A stretch of 64,000 nucleotides of DNA, from positions 258,459 through 322,458 of the forward strand of contig CAWEVI010000050.1 of assembly GCA_963812475.1 (NCBI GenBank), in the 5' to 3' direction. Below the pieces are notes generated by a model, which was not told where the DNA came from, did not search any database, and saw only the letters and a program-made list of their open reading frames with translations. Both the position numbers and the translations under genes were made by a program. This document shows, one piece after another, positions 44,840-53,317 of this stretch (positions are counted from its first letter, which is position 1; every line of letters starts with the position of its first letter). This stretch comes from JAMXLO01 sp963812475 (GTDB lineage: Bacteria; Pseudomonadota; Alphaproteobacteria; Acetobacterales; Acetobacteraceae).

Positions 44840-44922
44840 CGCCTCCCTACTCCACTCTTGCTAGATCTGTGGCAGGATGCACGTCACACGGTCGCCGCGG
44901 CAATGTGCCCTTGGAGGAAACG

Positions 44923-45696
44923 ATGGACTACGAACATATCCTGGTGGATGCAGAAGACGGCGTCGGGATCGTAACACTCAACCGTCCCGACAGCCTCAAT
45001 GCGATGAACCGCAAGCTTGGCAGCGAACTGCACAACGCGGTGAAGCGCCTGGAAGCCGACGATGCGATCGGCTGCATCGTCATCACCGGCGCTGGGACGC
45101 GGGCTTTTTCCGCCGGCGGCGATATCCACGAGCAGCGCGAGGACGATCGGCGCTACTCGCAGCAGGAACTCGACAAGATGCGTGACGGGCGCAGGAGCTA
45201 CGACATCAGTGCGTGCGCCAAACCGGTTATTGGCATGATGAACGGCCTCGCCTATGGCGGCGCCGCGGTGCTGGCCTCGTCGCTCGACATGCGGGTGGGT
45301 TGCGAGGATACGCGATTTCGTTTTCTGGCCGCCGCGTATGGCCGGATCAACAGCACCTGGACGCTGCCCAATCAGGTTGGCTGGCCGATTGCGAAGGAGC
45401 TGCTGTTCACTGCGCGTGTCGTCGAAGCCGAGGAGGCGTATCGCATCGGCCTGCTGAACCATTTGGTGCCGCGTGCGCGATTGAGGACGAAGACGATGGA
45501 GATCGCACGGATGATCGCGGGCAATCACCGTGGCGCGGTGATGGGGGTGAAGGCGCTGCTGCTGAAGCAGAAGGGCGAGAACCTGGAGCAGCAATGGGCG
45601 GAGGAGCACGACTACACGACCCATGTCCTGCGCGGTGCCAAGGCCGAGGATGCATTCCCGGAATTCATCGCACGCAAGGGTAGACCTGCGGCATGA
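44923..45696 (+). CDS. enoyl-CoA hydratase/isomerase family protein
   Basis: A 257-residue crotonase-fold protein. G-I-V-T-L-N-R-P-D-S-L-N-A-M-N opens it; oxyanion loops are A-F-S-A-G-G-D-I-H and N-G-L-A-Y-G-G-A-A-V-L. The second active-site Glu region reads T-W-T-L-P-N-Q-V-G, where many hydratases have a Glu, so the reaction may be other than hydration. A-Y-R-I-G-L-L-N-H-L-V follows. ATG 44923 has TTGGAGGAAACG before it. It is divergent from the CoA-transferase gene at 44839, and the pair probably acts on the same acyl-CoA. Confidence 0.85.
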   Translation: MDYEHILVDAEDGVGIVTLNRPDSLNAMNRKLGSELHNAVKRLEADDAIGCIVITGAGTRAFSAGGDIHEQREDDRRYSQQELDKMRDGRRSYDISACAKPVIGMMNGLAYGGAAVLASSLDMRVGCEDTRFRFLAAAYGRINSTWTLPNQVGWPIAKELLFTARVVEAEEAYRIGLLNHLVPRARLRTKTMEIARMIAGNHRGAVMGVKALLLKQKGENLEQQWAEEHDYTTHVLRGAKAEDAFPEFIARKGRPAA

Positions 45697-45874
45697 TGAG
45701 CCCTGCCGATGTGTTCTGTCCTTGCTCGTTTCTCACGTCATGGCTGGGCGTGAACCCGCCATCCCTCGCGACAGAGGTGGTGGATCGGATGGTCGGGTCA
45801 ATCCCCACGATGGCGGTAAATGAGCGGTGTCCAGAGTAAACAGCGACTGCGGCTGTACGAAACTGGCGGAACGG

Positions 45875-45950
45875 TGGTGGAGCTGAGGGGACTCGAACCC
45901 CTGACCCCCTCATTGCGAACGAGGTGCTCTCCCAGCTGAGCTACAGCCCC
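45875..45950 (-). tRNA. tRNA-Ala (anticodon CGC)
   Basis: The minus strand gives a 76-base tRNA with encoded CCA. The acceptor GGGGCTG pairs with CAGCTCC; the D arm is GCTCAGCTGGGAGAGC; the anticodon stem CCTCG/TGAGG encloses TTCGCAA, giving CGC; the T arm is AGGGGTTCGAGTCCCCT. Alanine GCG codons are frequent in this GC-rich DNA. Confidence 0.93.
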
Positions 45951-46086
45951 GTCCCGCGTCGCGCCCGGTCGCGCGAGGCGCGGACAATGCTCAGCACCCA
46001 TGGCGAAGTCAAGCGACCCGATTTCGTGCAGGTTGCGGACCGAATCGCCCACCGCTAGCTTCCGCCGACCCTTGGGAGACCACAGC

Positions 46087-46410
46087 GTGATCGATATCCT
46101 GTTCGACCTGATCTATTACGTGGTCAACCTGTTCAAGTGGGCTGTCATCCTGGCTGCGCTGTTCAGCATCCTGACCAGTTTCGGTGTTCTGGACACCCGC
46201 AACCGGATCGTCTGGACGATCGGCGATTTCCTGTACCGCGTGACGGATCCGGTACTACGGCCGATCCGCAATATCCTGCCCAATTTTGGTGGGATCGACC
46301 TTAGCCCCTGGGTCGTCGTGGTATTGATCCAGATCGTGATCTTGCCGCTTCTGTTCAGACTGCACATCGCCATCACCAACGGCATTGTGCAGCCTTTGTT
46401 GTACGGATGA
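46087..46410 (+). CDS. yggT: YggT-family membrane protein
   Basis: A 107-residue protein with a hydrophobic helix at each end (F-D-L-I-Y-Y-V-V-N-L-F-K-W-A-V-I-L and S-P-W-V-V-V-V-L-I-Q-I-V-I-L-P-L-L). Between them is the YggT loop Y-R-V-T-D-P-V-L-R-P-I-R-N-I-L-P. GTG 46087 behind GGGAG gives this single-repeat alphaproteobacterial form. Its stop overlaps the DUF167 gene (ATGA). YggT has a suspected role in osmotic stress or cell division. Confidence 0.85.
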   Translation: MIDILFDLIYYVVNLFKWAVILAALFSILTSFGVLDTRNRIVWTIGDFLYRVTDPVLRPIRNILPNFGGIDLSPWVVVVLIQIVILPLLFRLHIAITNGIVQPLLYG

Positions 46411-46706
46411 CATTCTGGCGCCCGATGCCCGATGGCGTCGCCGTCTCGGTGAAGGTGCACCCGAAATCGCGCCGGCCGGGTCTTCATGGGACCGCACCCG
46501 CGGCTGGTGGTCAGCGTCTGCGCATCGGCGTGACCGAGGCGGCGGAGGGTGGCCGAGCGAACCACGCGGCCTGCGCCGCGCTGGCGGTCGCATTGGGGAC
46601 CGCACTATCCGCAGTCCGCCTGACCGCCGGCGCAGCCAGCCGGGAGAAGATGCTCCACGTCAGCGGCGACCCCGCGCTGCTCGCCGCGAAGCTTGCGGCA
46701 CTGTGA
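46407..46706 (+). CDS. DUF167 (YggU) family protein
   Basis: A 99-residue protein of the YggU fold: V-A-V-S-V-K-V-H-P-K-S-R-R, L-R-I-G-V-T-E-A-A-E-G-G-R-A-N-H-A-A, and L-T-A-G-A-A-S-R-E-K-M-L. The G-R-A-N-x-A motif is diagnostic. It overlaps yggT upstream and folD downstream (GTGA), a conserved alphaproteobacterial order. Biochemical function is unknown. Confidence 0.88.
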   Translation: MTFWRPMPDGVAVSVKVHPKSRRPGLHGTAPAAGGQRLRIGVTEAAEGGRANHAACAALAVALGTALSAVRLTAGAASREKMLHVSGDPALLAAKLAAL

Positions 46707-47554
46707 GCGCGCGCATCATCGACGGCAAGGCGCTCGCCGCCTCGCTGCGGGCGAGCCTCGCCGAACACGTGGCGGCGCTGCCATTCCGCCCAGGCCTTGC
46801 CGTCGTCCTGGTGGGCGACAATCCGGCGAGCGCCATCTATGTCCGGGCCAAGGACCGGGCGGCCAGTGCCACGGGCATCGCCACGCGAACCATCCGACTG
46901 CCGGACGATACGTCCGAGGCGGCACTGCTGACCGTCATCGCCCGGCTGAACGCTGATCCGGCCGTCGACGGGATATTGGTGCAATTACCGCTGCCCGCGC
47001 ACATCAGCACGCCGGCCGCGATCGAGGCAGTCGATCCGGACAAGGATGTGGACGGCTTCCATCCGCTGAACGCCGGCCGTCTCGCCTCCGGTCGGCCGGG
47101 GCTGGTGCCTTGCACGCCGCTCGGGGTGATGAAACTGCTGGCGGAAGGCGGCATCCCGCTGGATGGCGCGCGTGCGCTGGTGCTCGGTCGCTCCAGCATC
47201 GTGGGCCGGCCATTGGTGGCATTGCTGCTATCCGCCAACGCCACTGTCACCGTTGCACATTCCCGGACCCGGAACCTTCCCGCCGAATGTCGAAGGGCCG
47301 AGGTTCTGGTTGCGGCGATCGGCAGGCCGGAGCAGGTGCCGGGCGAGTGGATCGCACCCGGCGCCGTGGTGATCGATGTCGGGATCAACCGCCTGCCCGA
47401 CGGCAGGCTGGTCGGCGACGTGGGGTTCGCCGAAGCCGTTGCTGTCGCCGGTGCGATCACGCCCGTTCCCGGCGGCGTCGGCCCGATGACCATCGCCTGC
47501 CTGCTGGAGAACACAGTAACCGCCGCGCTGCGCCGTCGCGCCGTCGACGCCTGA
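46703..47554 (+). CDS. folD: bifunctional methylenetetrahydrofolate dehydrogenase/cyclohydrolase
   Basis: A 283-residue cytoplasmic enzyme that interconverts methylene-, methenyl- and 10-formyl-tetrahydrofolate with NADP. Motifs: L-V-G-D-N-P-A-S-A-I-Y-V-R-A-K (with the catalytic Tyr-x-x-x-Lys), G-I-L-V-Q-L-P-L-P, D-K-D-V-D-G-F-H-P, L-G-R-S-S-I-V-G-R-P (NADP site) and T-P-V-P-G-G-V-G-P-M-T near the end. The GTG at 46703 overlaps the DUF167 stop. Length is normal. Confidence 0.95.
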   Translation: MSARIIDGKALAASLRASLAEHVAALPFRPGLAVVLVGDNPASAIYVRAKDRAASATGIATRTIRLPDDTSEAALLTVIARLNADPAVDGILVQLPLPAHISTPAAIEAVDPDKDVDGFHPLNAGRLASGRPGLVPCTPLGVMKLLAEGGIPLDGARALVLGRSSIVGRPLVALLLSANATVTVAHSRTRNLPAECRRAEVLVAAIGRPEQVPGEWIAPGAVVIDVGINRLPDGRLVGDVGFAEAVAVAGAITPVPGGVGPMTIACLLENTVTAALRRRAVDA

Positions 47555-47572
47555 CGCGCTCCGACGGCGCCA

Positions 47573-47776
47573 TCAAAAGTCGGTGCAGCGGCCGTTCAGT
47601 TCCCAGTCGCCATAGCGTGTCGGCTCGGGTCCCTTCGGACCGCCGATCTCCTTGGGCGTCGGTTGCGGGACCGGAGGCTTCCGCTTGTCCTGATCTTCTG
47701 CCTGCTCGACCGCGCGCTGTTCGCTCATGGAGCCGAGATAGGCTTCCGCGGCGGCCCCGGCAACGGATGATGACAT
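47573..47776 (-). CDS. DUF1674 protein (SDHAF4-like succinate dehydrogenase assembly factor)
   Basis: A 67-residue protein whose C-terminus E-I-G-G-P-K-G-P-E-P-T-R-Y-G-D-W-E-L-N-G-R-C-T-D-F is the hallmark of DUF1674, the bacterial form of SDHAF4. This factor binds the flavinylated SdhA subunit before complex II is assembled. The front half is charged and likely disordered. ATG 47776 is used; M at 47728 is possible. It is convergent with folD. Confidence 0.85.
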   Translation of the reverse strand: MSSSVAGAAAEAYLGSMSEQRAVEQAEDQDKRKPPVPQPTPKEIGGPKGPEPTRYGDWELNGRCTDF

Positions 47777-47836
47777 GTCTCACCCCGCCCATCATCATGC
47801 ATTTGCAAGTATGGTCGTTACGGCCAGGGGGAAGAC

Positions 47837-48232
47837 ATGCCGGACAACGAAGCCATGGGGTTCGTGCCCAATCCGGGCGCGTGGTCTGCAACGCCCACGG
47901 TATCGCGGTTGGCGGTCCGCGACCACGGTCTGGGCTCCGCCGTCACTCTGCTCATGCAGAGCCTGCCCTACGCGCTGGCCCGTTTCGCCATCCTGCTCGG
48001 CTATACGGTGGCCTGCATCGTATGGCTCGTCGTCACGTTCGGTGGCGCCGCCTGGCTCGGCACCCATATCGCCGGCGCGTTCGGCGTCGTGCCAATGCAC
48101 TACAGGACAGGAGGGCAACATGGTGCGTGTCGTCGGGATCGATCACCTGGTGATCAAGGTGAGCGACTATCAGAAATCCAAATCCTTCTACAGCCGTCTG
48201 TTCGCATTCCTCGGCTTTCAACTGTCGGATGA
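47837..48232 (+). pseudogene. membrane protein, truncated by fusion into the VOC gene
   Basis: Starts well (ATG 47837 behind GGGGGAAG) and reads P-N-P-G-A-W, then two hydrophobic stretches: Y-A-L-A-R-F-A-I-L-L-G-Y-T-V-A-C-I-V-W-L-V-V-T-F and G-G-A-A-W-L-G-T-H-I-A-G-A-F-G-V-V. After about 48090 the frame runs over the VOC gene and becomes charged nonsense to 48232. The natural C-terminal helix seems lost, so the gene is probably deleted at its end. The family is not identified. Confidence 0.4.
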
Positions 48233-48554
48233 ATTCGAGGACGCAATCGGCTGGACCAACGGCAAGACGCGCTTCTGGATCGGGGCGGCCGACGCGCAAG
48301 GGAAGAAGCACAAGTACCGCATCGGCGACGTTGGCTTCCACCACTACGCGTTCGAGTTGCGCAATCGCAAGGACGTCGACGACTTGCAGGCGTTCCTTCA
48401 GGAACTCGGCGCGACGATCGTCGATCCGGCCGGCGAGTACTACGACGACTACTATGCCGTGTTCTTCCTCGATCCCGACGGGCTCAAGCTGGAAGGCATG
48501 AAGTACGGCGAGCGTCAGGCGCGCGCGGCCCGCGGGAAAACCAAAGGCGAATGA
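48120..48554 (+). CDS. VOC family protein (glyoxalase/bleomycin-resistance fold)
   Basis: A 144-residue single-unit VOC protein. It starts MVRVVGIDHLVIKVSDYQKS at 48120 behind AGGAGGG. Metal positions are G-I-D-H-L (His), F-H-H-Y-A-F-E (His), and the C-terminal F-F-L-D-P-D-G-L-K-L-E-G-M (Glu), with a Y-Y-D-D-Y-Y loop before it. Length fits a dimeric glyoxalase I-like or fosfomycin-type enzyme; the reaction is unknown. Its stop overlaps the MFS gene (ATGA). Confidence 0.83.
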   Translation: MVRVVGIDHLVIKVSDYQKSKSFYSRLFAFLGFQLSDEFEDAIGWTNGKTRFWIGAADAQGKKHKYRIGDVGFHHYAFELRNRKDVDDLQAFLQELGATIVDPAGEYYDDYYAVFFLDPDGLKLEGMKYGERQARAARGKTKGE

Positions 48555-49853
48555 CTACACGCGTGTTCGCGCGGTTGCCGTTCTTTTACGGTTGGGTGAT
48601 CGTCGCCGTCGTCTTCGTCACCATGGGGGTCGGGGTCACCGCACGCACCGCATTCTCGCTGCTGTTCCCGCCGATTCTCGACGAATTCGGCTGGGATCGC
48701 GGCGTGACGGCCGGAGCGTTCTCGTTCGGCTTCATCGTCTCTGCCGCACTGAGCCCCTCGCTCGGCAAGCTCATGGATCGGCAGGGGCCGCGTGTGGTGA
48801 ACGAGATCGGCGTGGTGCTGATCGCGGCCGGACTGTTGCTGGCGACGTTCGTGCGCGAACCGTGGCACCTCTATGCAACGCTGGGCATGCTCGTTGGCAG
48901 CGGTAGTCTGCCTCGGCTATACCGGCCAGGCGCTGTTCCTGCCCAACTGGTTCGTTCGCCGGCGCGGACTGGCCATGAGCATCGCCTTCTCCGGCGTTGG
49001 TGTGGGCTCCATCATCCTGTTGCCCTGGCTGCAGAGCCTGATCGCGCGTGCCGGCTGGCGCCATGCCTGCGTCGCCATGGGCATTCTGGTGCTTCTGTTG
49101 TTGCTGCCGCTCAACCTGCTGGTGCGGCACCGGCCCCAGGACATAGGGCTCGAACCGGATGGCGACCGCTCCGCGCACAATGCGACCGACGCCGGCCGAC
49201 GCTCCAATGTTGTTGACGCGGCCTGGGTCGCCGTTGACTGGACGCTTGGCCGTGCCGTGCGCACAAGCCGGTTCTGGTGGATTGCATTGGGATATTTCTG
49301 CGCGCTGTTCGCCTGGTATGCCGTGCAGGTGCATCAGACCAAGTACCTCATGGAGGTCGGGTTCAGCCCGACCGTCGCAGCCTGGGCGCTCGGTGCCGTC
49401 AGCCTCGCCGGCATACCGGGCCAGATCGGGCTCGGTCATTTGTCCGATCGGATCGGGCGTGAGTTCGTCTGGTGCCTCGGCAGTCTGGGCTTCGTGTTGT
49501 GCTGTCTGCTGCTGCTGCTGTTGCGCCAGTCACCGTCGCCGACCCTGCTCTATCTCATGGTCCTGGCACAGGGCGCGCTGGGCTACGGTGTCACATCCGT
49601 TATCGGCGCCATCCCGGCGGAGATCTTTCAGAGCCGCCACTACGGCACGATCTTTGGTACGCTGATGCTGGCATCGATCACCGGTGGTGCTGCGGGGCCA
49701 TGGCTGACCGGCGTGCTGCACGACGCAACCGGCAGCTATGATCCGGCGCTCTGGATTGCGCTCGGCTGCAGCGTGCTGTCCGCCCTGGCCATCTGGCTCG
49801 CCGCACCGCGCAAGGTGCGAGCCGTCGCCGGGCGCGTCGGCCGACTGGCCTGA
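48551..49853 (+). pseudogene. MFS transporter (OxlT-like), one frameshift
   Basis: Two frames encode one carrier of about 433 residues. The first frame has R-L-P-F-F-Y-G-W-V-I-V-A and D-E-F-G-W-D-R-G-V; the second resumes V-C-L-G-Y-T-G-Q-A-L-F-L-P-N-W-F and runs through the remaining helices with D-R-I-G-R in the later loop. The switch is near 48905 in GCGGTAGTCTGCC; one extra base (likely A) breaks it. Length is one base over a multiple of three. It is a paralogue of the carrier at 40293 and overlaps the VOC gene by four bases, so they form one transcript. Confidence 0.77.
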
Positions 49854-49871
49854 CGACACAGGGAGCATGTG

Positions 49872-50510
49872 ATGGCCGAACATCCCAACGTCACCGTGGT
49901 GGCTCATCCGCTGGTGCAGCACAAGCTGACCCTGCTGCGCGACAAACGCACGCCGACGGCTCAGTTTCGCCAGCTTGCACGCGAGATCAGCCTGCTGATG
50001 GCCTATGAAGTCACGCGCGTGCTGCCGCTCGAGGACGTGGAGATCGAGACACCGCTCGAGCGCACTCATGCCCCGGGTCTCGTTGGCAAGAAGTTGTGCT
50101 TCGTCTCGATCCTGCGCGCCGGCAACGGGATACTCGACGGCATGCTGGATCTGGTGCCGTCGGCACGTGTCGGCCATATTGGGCTGTACCGCGATCCGGT
50201 GACGCTGATGCCGGTCGAGTATTATGTGAAGTTGCCCGACGACGTGAACAAACGGCTGGTCGTGCTGGTTGATCCAATGCTCGCCACCGGTCATTCCGCC
50301 TGCGCCGCGGTCGCGCGTCTGAAGCAGGCGGGCGCCGCACAGATCAGCTTCACATGTCTGATCGCTGCTCCCGAAGGATTGCAGGTCTTCACCCGGGAGC
50401 ATCCTGACGTGAAGCTATTCACTGCCGCTATCGACCGTTGCCTCGATGATCACGGCTATATCCGTCCGGGTCTCGGCGATGCGGGCGACAGGCTGTACGG
50501 GACGCGGTAA
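49872..50510 (+). CDS. upp: uracil phosphoribosyltransferase
   Basis: A 212-residue enzyme that makes UMP from uracil and PRPP. Opens V-T-V-V-A-H-P-L-V-Q-H-K-L-T-L-L-R-D; has T-P-L-E-R-T, I-L-R-A-G-N-G-I-L-D-G-M, the PRPP loop V-L-V-D-P-M-L-A-T-G-H-S-A, and C-terminal G-Y-I-R-P-G-L-G-D-A-G-D-R-L-Y-G-T, all specific for Upp. Small variants exist (G-N-G-I-L, where G-L-x-M is usual). ATG 49872 behind GGGAG; 18 bases after the MFS stop. Confidence 0.93.
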   Translation: MAEHPNVTVVAHPLVQHKLTLLRDKRTPTAQFRQLAREISLLMAYEVTRVLPLEDVEIETPLERTHAPGLVGKKLCFVSILRAGNGILDGMLDLVPSARVGHIGLYRDPVTLMPVEYYVKLPDDVNKRLVVLVDPMLATGHSACAAVARLKQAGAAQISFTCLIAAPEGLQVFTREHPDVKLFTAAIDRCLDDHGYIRPGLGDAGDRLYGTR

Positions 50511-50557
50511 TGCTCAGAAGTAGTCCAGGCAGATGAACGTCGGCGCGCGCTCCTTTT

Positions 50558-50585
50558 CGTCATTCCCGCTTGCGCGGGAATGACG
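50558..50585. repeat. palindromic repeat, family A copy 2; likely two-way terminator
   Basis: A perfect 12-base palindrome arm pair, CGTCATTCCCGC with GCGGGAATGACG, around a TTGC loop. It lies between the convergent upp and amidase genes, so it may end both transcripts. The TTTT just before gives a U tract only for the minus transcript side. It shares its CGTCATTCCCGC core with 8726-8753. Confidence 0.7.
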
Positions 50586-50634
50586 ATGGGGAGGATGCAA
50601 TTTCAGTGTGGCTCAGAGCAGTTGCTACGACCGT

Positions 50635-51807
50635 TCATCGCGCCTCCATGGCCAACGCGACCGCGACAAGCATTGCATCGGTTTCGCGTCCGCCGATGAT
50701 CGAGAGCCCGATCGGCAGTCCGTCCACCGTCGCGCCGGGCAGACTGACCTGCGGCGTACCGGTGAGCCCACCCTGCGCACACAAACAACCGATGCGGTCC
50801 CGCAAAGGGCCAAGCACCGGCAACGGCAGCCCTTTCTTCGGTGCCGGAAACGGCGTGGTCGGGAGGCAGAGAATTGTTCCGGGCGGCAGCAGATAGGCCA
50901 TGCGGGCGCGCGCCTCCTGCCGCATCAGTTCTGCCCAGCTTCGATCGGCCTCCGGTATCGTCGATCCGGCGATAAGACCGCGTGCGACGTTGAACGCCAT
51001 GCGCGGATTGTCTCGCTCGACCCATGGCCTGAAGGTCTGCCACGCCTCGTGCGGCTGCAGGGTTCGCTGTGCACGTGACCAGACCGACAGGCCCTGTGGT
51101 GCCAGGATCTCGTCGCGTGCCGATCCGATCAAAATCGAAAGCTTCGCAACCATCGGCTGCAACGCATGGGCCACCGCGGCGTCGGCAAATCCGAACGCAT
51201 CGACAGCGATAATCAATCGCGTGGGCAGCGTGTCGGCGATCGTCTCACCGAGCAGCACGCTGGATACACGTGCGAACGTGTCCGCGTCGCGGGCGAACCA
51301 GCCCGTCGTGTCCGAACTCGGCGCCTGCGGCAACATCCCCGTGACGTCGAGCCGTCCATGCGTCGGGCGAATGCCATACAGCCCGCAGAAGCTCGCCGGC
51401 ACGCGCACCGAGCCGCCGGTATCGGTCCCCAACGCTGTATCGCAGAGTCCGGCCGCGACGGCGGCAGCTGAACCGGAGGACGAACCGCCAGGCACGCGAT
51501 CTGGCGCCTTGGTGTTCAACGGCGTGCCGTCAAAGGCGTTCTCGCCGAGAATGCCGAGCGAAACCTCGTCGGTAATGGTCTTGCCGATCAGCTTCGCCCC
51601 GGCATCGAGCAGCGTCTGCACGGCCCATGCGTGTTTTGTCGGCACCGGGTTGCTGCGCGCCCAGTCATGATTGCCGCCACCGGTAGGAAAACCCGCGACA
51701 TCGAACAGGTCCTTCGCAGCGAAGGTAAGGCCAGCAAGCGGCCCGTCCCGCGCGCCATCGATGGTGATCCGCTGGCCTGGAACGAAAGCGTTGATTGCAT
51801 CGGTCAT
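50635..51807 (-). CDS. amidase signature family enzyme
   Basis: A 390-residue amidase with the Ser-cisSer-Lys triad visible: Lys in F-A-A-K-D-L-F-D-V near residue 32, then the Gly/Ser-rich P-G-G-S-S-S-G-S-A-A-A-V-A-A-G (cis-Ser) near 105-120 and D-T-G-G-S-V-R-V-P-A (nucleophile Ser) near 133. Family members hydrolyse amides such as indoleacetamide, aryl amides or carry out transamidation. It is a little short compared with GatA, and no gatB/C genes are near, so a catabolic amidase is likely. Start 51807 behind GGAGG. Confidence 0.88.
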   Translation of the reverse strand: MTDAINAFVPGQRITIDGARDGPLAGLTFAAKDLFDVAGFPTGGGNHDWARSNPVPTKHAWAVQTLLDAGAKLIGKTITDEVSLGILGENAFDGTPLNTKAPDRVPGGSSSGSAAAVAAGLCDTALGTDTGGSVRVPASFCGLYGIRPTHGRLDVTGMLPQAPSSDTTGWFARDADTFARVSSVLLGETIADTLPTRLIIAVDAFGFADAAVAHALQPMVAKLSILIGSARDEILAPQGLSVWSRAQRTLQPHEAWQTFRPWVERDNPRMAFNVARGLIAGSTIPEADRSWAELMRQEARARMAYLLPPGTILCLPTTPFPAPKKGLPLPVLGPLRDRIGCLCAQGGLTGTPQVSLPGATVDGLPIGLSIIGGRETDAMLVAVALAMEAR

Positions 51808-51829
51808 GTCATGAACCTCCGTTTCATTA

Positions 51830-52548
51830 TCAGTGCCGCGAAAGGAAGTTCAGCAAAGTCGCATTGAACAGGGTATGCGGATGCCGCGCAATTCAGCATC
51901 GGTGAAGTTTGGCTCGGTCGCCCACATGTGGCTGATGTTGTCGAGAAATGCCTTGAACGCCCTTGGCGTGGGTGAAAGCAGTTCGTATTCGTGTGCGGCG
52001 CGTTCGATGTAGGCCGAGAACACCGGACTCTTTTCCACGTCCTTCACGCCCGATGGATCGGAGTTCGCCGCAAAGGCGAACAGTTTCGTCAAACGCTCCG
52101 GGTGATGGATCGCGATGTCCAATCCGATGATCGCTCCGTCGCTCCAGCCCACCAGTGCCGCCTTCTCGATGTGTAGCGTGTCCATCAGCGCCAGCACGTC
52201 CGACGCCATCGCGTCATACCCGATCGGCGCGGCGGTACGTGTACTGCGGCCGTGACCGCGGCTGTCGAGCACGATGATCTGATAGTGCCGTGCCAGAAGC
52301 GGGATCTGCTGCCCCCAGTAGTTGGAATTGGCGAGACCGCCATGCAGCAGGATCACCGGATCGCCATGGCCGAACACGGCATACCACAGGCGGATGCCGT
52401 TCACCGCGGCAGCACCGCTGTGCTCGGCGTCGGGCAATACAGGCGCCGGCGGCAGGCGCTCCCAAGGATATTGCTGTGCGATGATGGGAACCGCGGAACA
52501 GAGCAACATGCAAATCATGATGCCCAATCCGAGGCGGTGCATCCGCAT
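51830..52548 (-). pseudogene. alpha/beta hydrolase with internal out-of-frame deletion
   Basis: MRMHRLGLGIMICMLLCSAV is a signal peptide ending A-Q-Q. Then V-I-L-L-H-G-G-L (oxyanion), L-D-S-R-G-H-G and the nucleophile V-G-W-S-D-G-A give a secreted alpha/beta hydrolase. After E-L-R-G-I-R-I-P the frame breaks and stops at 51850. In the next frame, the bases to 51830 encode L-F-N-A-T-L-L-N-F-L-S-R-H, the usual last helix of these enzymes. So about 50 residues with the catalytic Asp/His part are missing and the ends are joined out of frame. The enzyme is likely dead. Confidence 0.65.
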
Positions 52549-52596
52549 GCGATCTGCCCTCCGTGTCTTCGTGCCTTTGTGGTAAGCCTGCTTGTT

Positions 52597-53307
52597 TCAC
52601 TTCGCCTCAGACAGCCGCTTCTGCGCCATCGGCCGCCACGGCGCATCAGCCGGCGCCTCCGCCAGCGCGCGACGAAACAGCCCGGCCGCCTCGTCGGTCA
52701 CGTGGCCTTCCGTCTCGCTGATCGCCTCGGCCGCTTCCGCCGCAAGTGTCGCATCGAAACGGGTTGCCAGCGCGGTGCGCCAGGCATCCGCGGCCGCATG
52801 CAATCTGCCGCGGCTGACCTCGGCATTTCCAAGCAGCACATAGCCCTGGCGCGCCTGTTCGCTGTGCGGATCAAGCACCGCCAGCCGGCGGCGGAGCTGC
52901 GCGATCAGCGCGGCTTCCTGTTCGGCACGCTGTTGTGACGCGGCGATGCGCTCGGCCAGCGGTGCGGCGGGCAGATTTGGATTTCCGCCGACGACGTAGA
53001 GCGCGAAGGCGCCGATCGGCACCAGCGCCAGCGCGATCAGGATCGGTGATGGCGAACTCGTCTGCGGCGCATCCTCGGCTCCGCCGGCGGCATTGAGCAG
53101 ACGACGCTGCACCTCCAGCATCGCGCTCGCATGCTCCGCTGCGGCAATCCGTCCATCGGCCAAGTCACGATCCAGTTCGGCCAACTGCGCACGATGCAAC
53201 GCGATCGCTGCCTCGCGCCGGCTGCGCGCGGCCGCCGCGTGGCGCAGCGAGAGTGCCAATGGTGCGAGCGCGATGGCTGCCAGCAGCGCAATGGCGAGCC
53301 AGATCAT
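52597..53307 (-). CDS. ccmI: cytochrome c maturation protein CcmI
   Basis: A 236-residue membrane-anchored protein. The first helix (I-W-L-A-I-A-L-L-A-A-I-A-L-A-P-L) and R-R-E-A-A-I-A-L-H-R-A-Q-L-A-E-L-D-R-D are typical of CcmI, with a second helix near residue 90. The C-terminal part has TPR-like helices (Q-A-R-Q-G-Y-V-L-L-G-N-A) that hold apocytochrome c for heme attachment. It is the last gene of the ccm operon and 10 bases after ccmH. Confidence 0.85.
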   Translation of the reverse strand: MIWLAIALLAAIALAPLALSLRHAAAARSRREAAIALHRAQLAELDRDLADGRIAAAEHASAMLEVQRRLLNAAGGAEDAPQTSSPSPILIALALVPIGAFALYVVGGNPNLPAAPLAERIAASQQRAEQEAALIAQLRRRLAVLDPHSEQARQGYVLLGNAEVSRGRLHAAADAWRTALATRFDATLAAEAAEAISETEGHVTDEAAGLFRRALAEAPADAPWRPMAQKRLSEAK

Positions 53308-53317
53308 GCCGGGTCGG

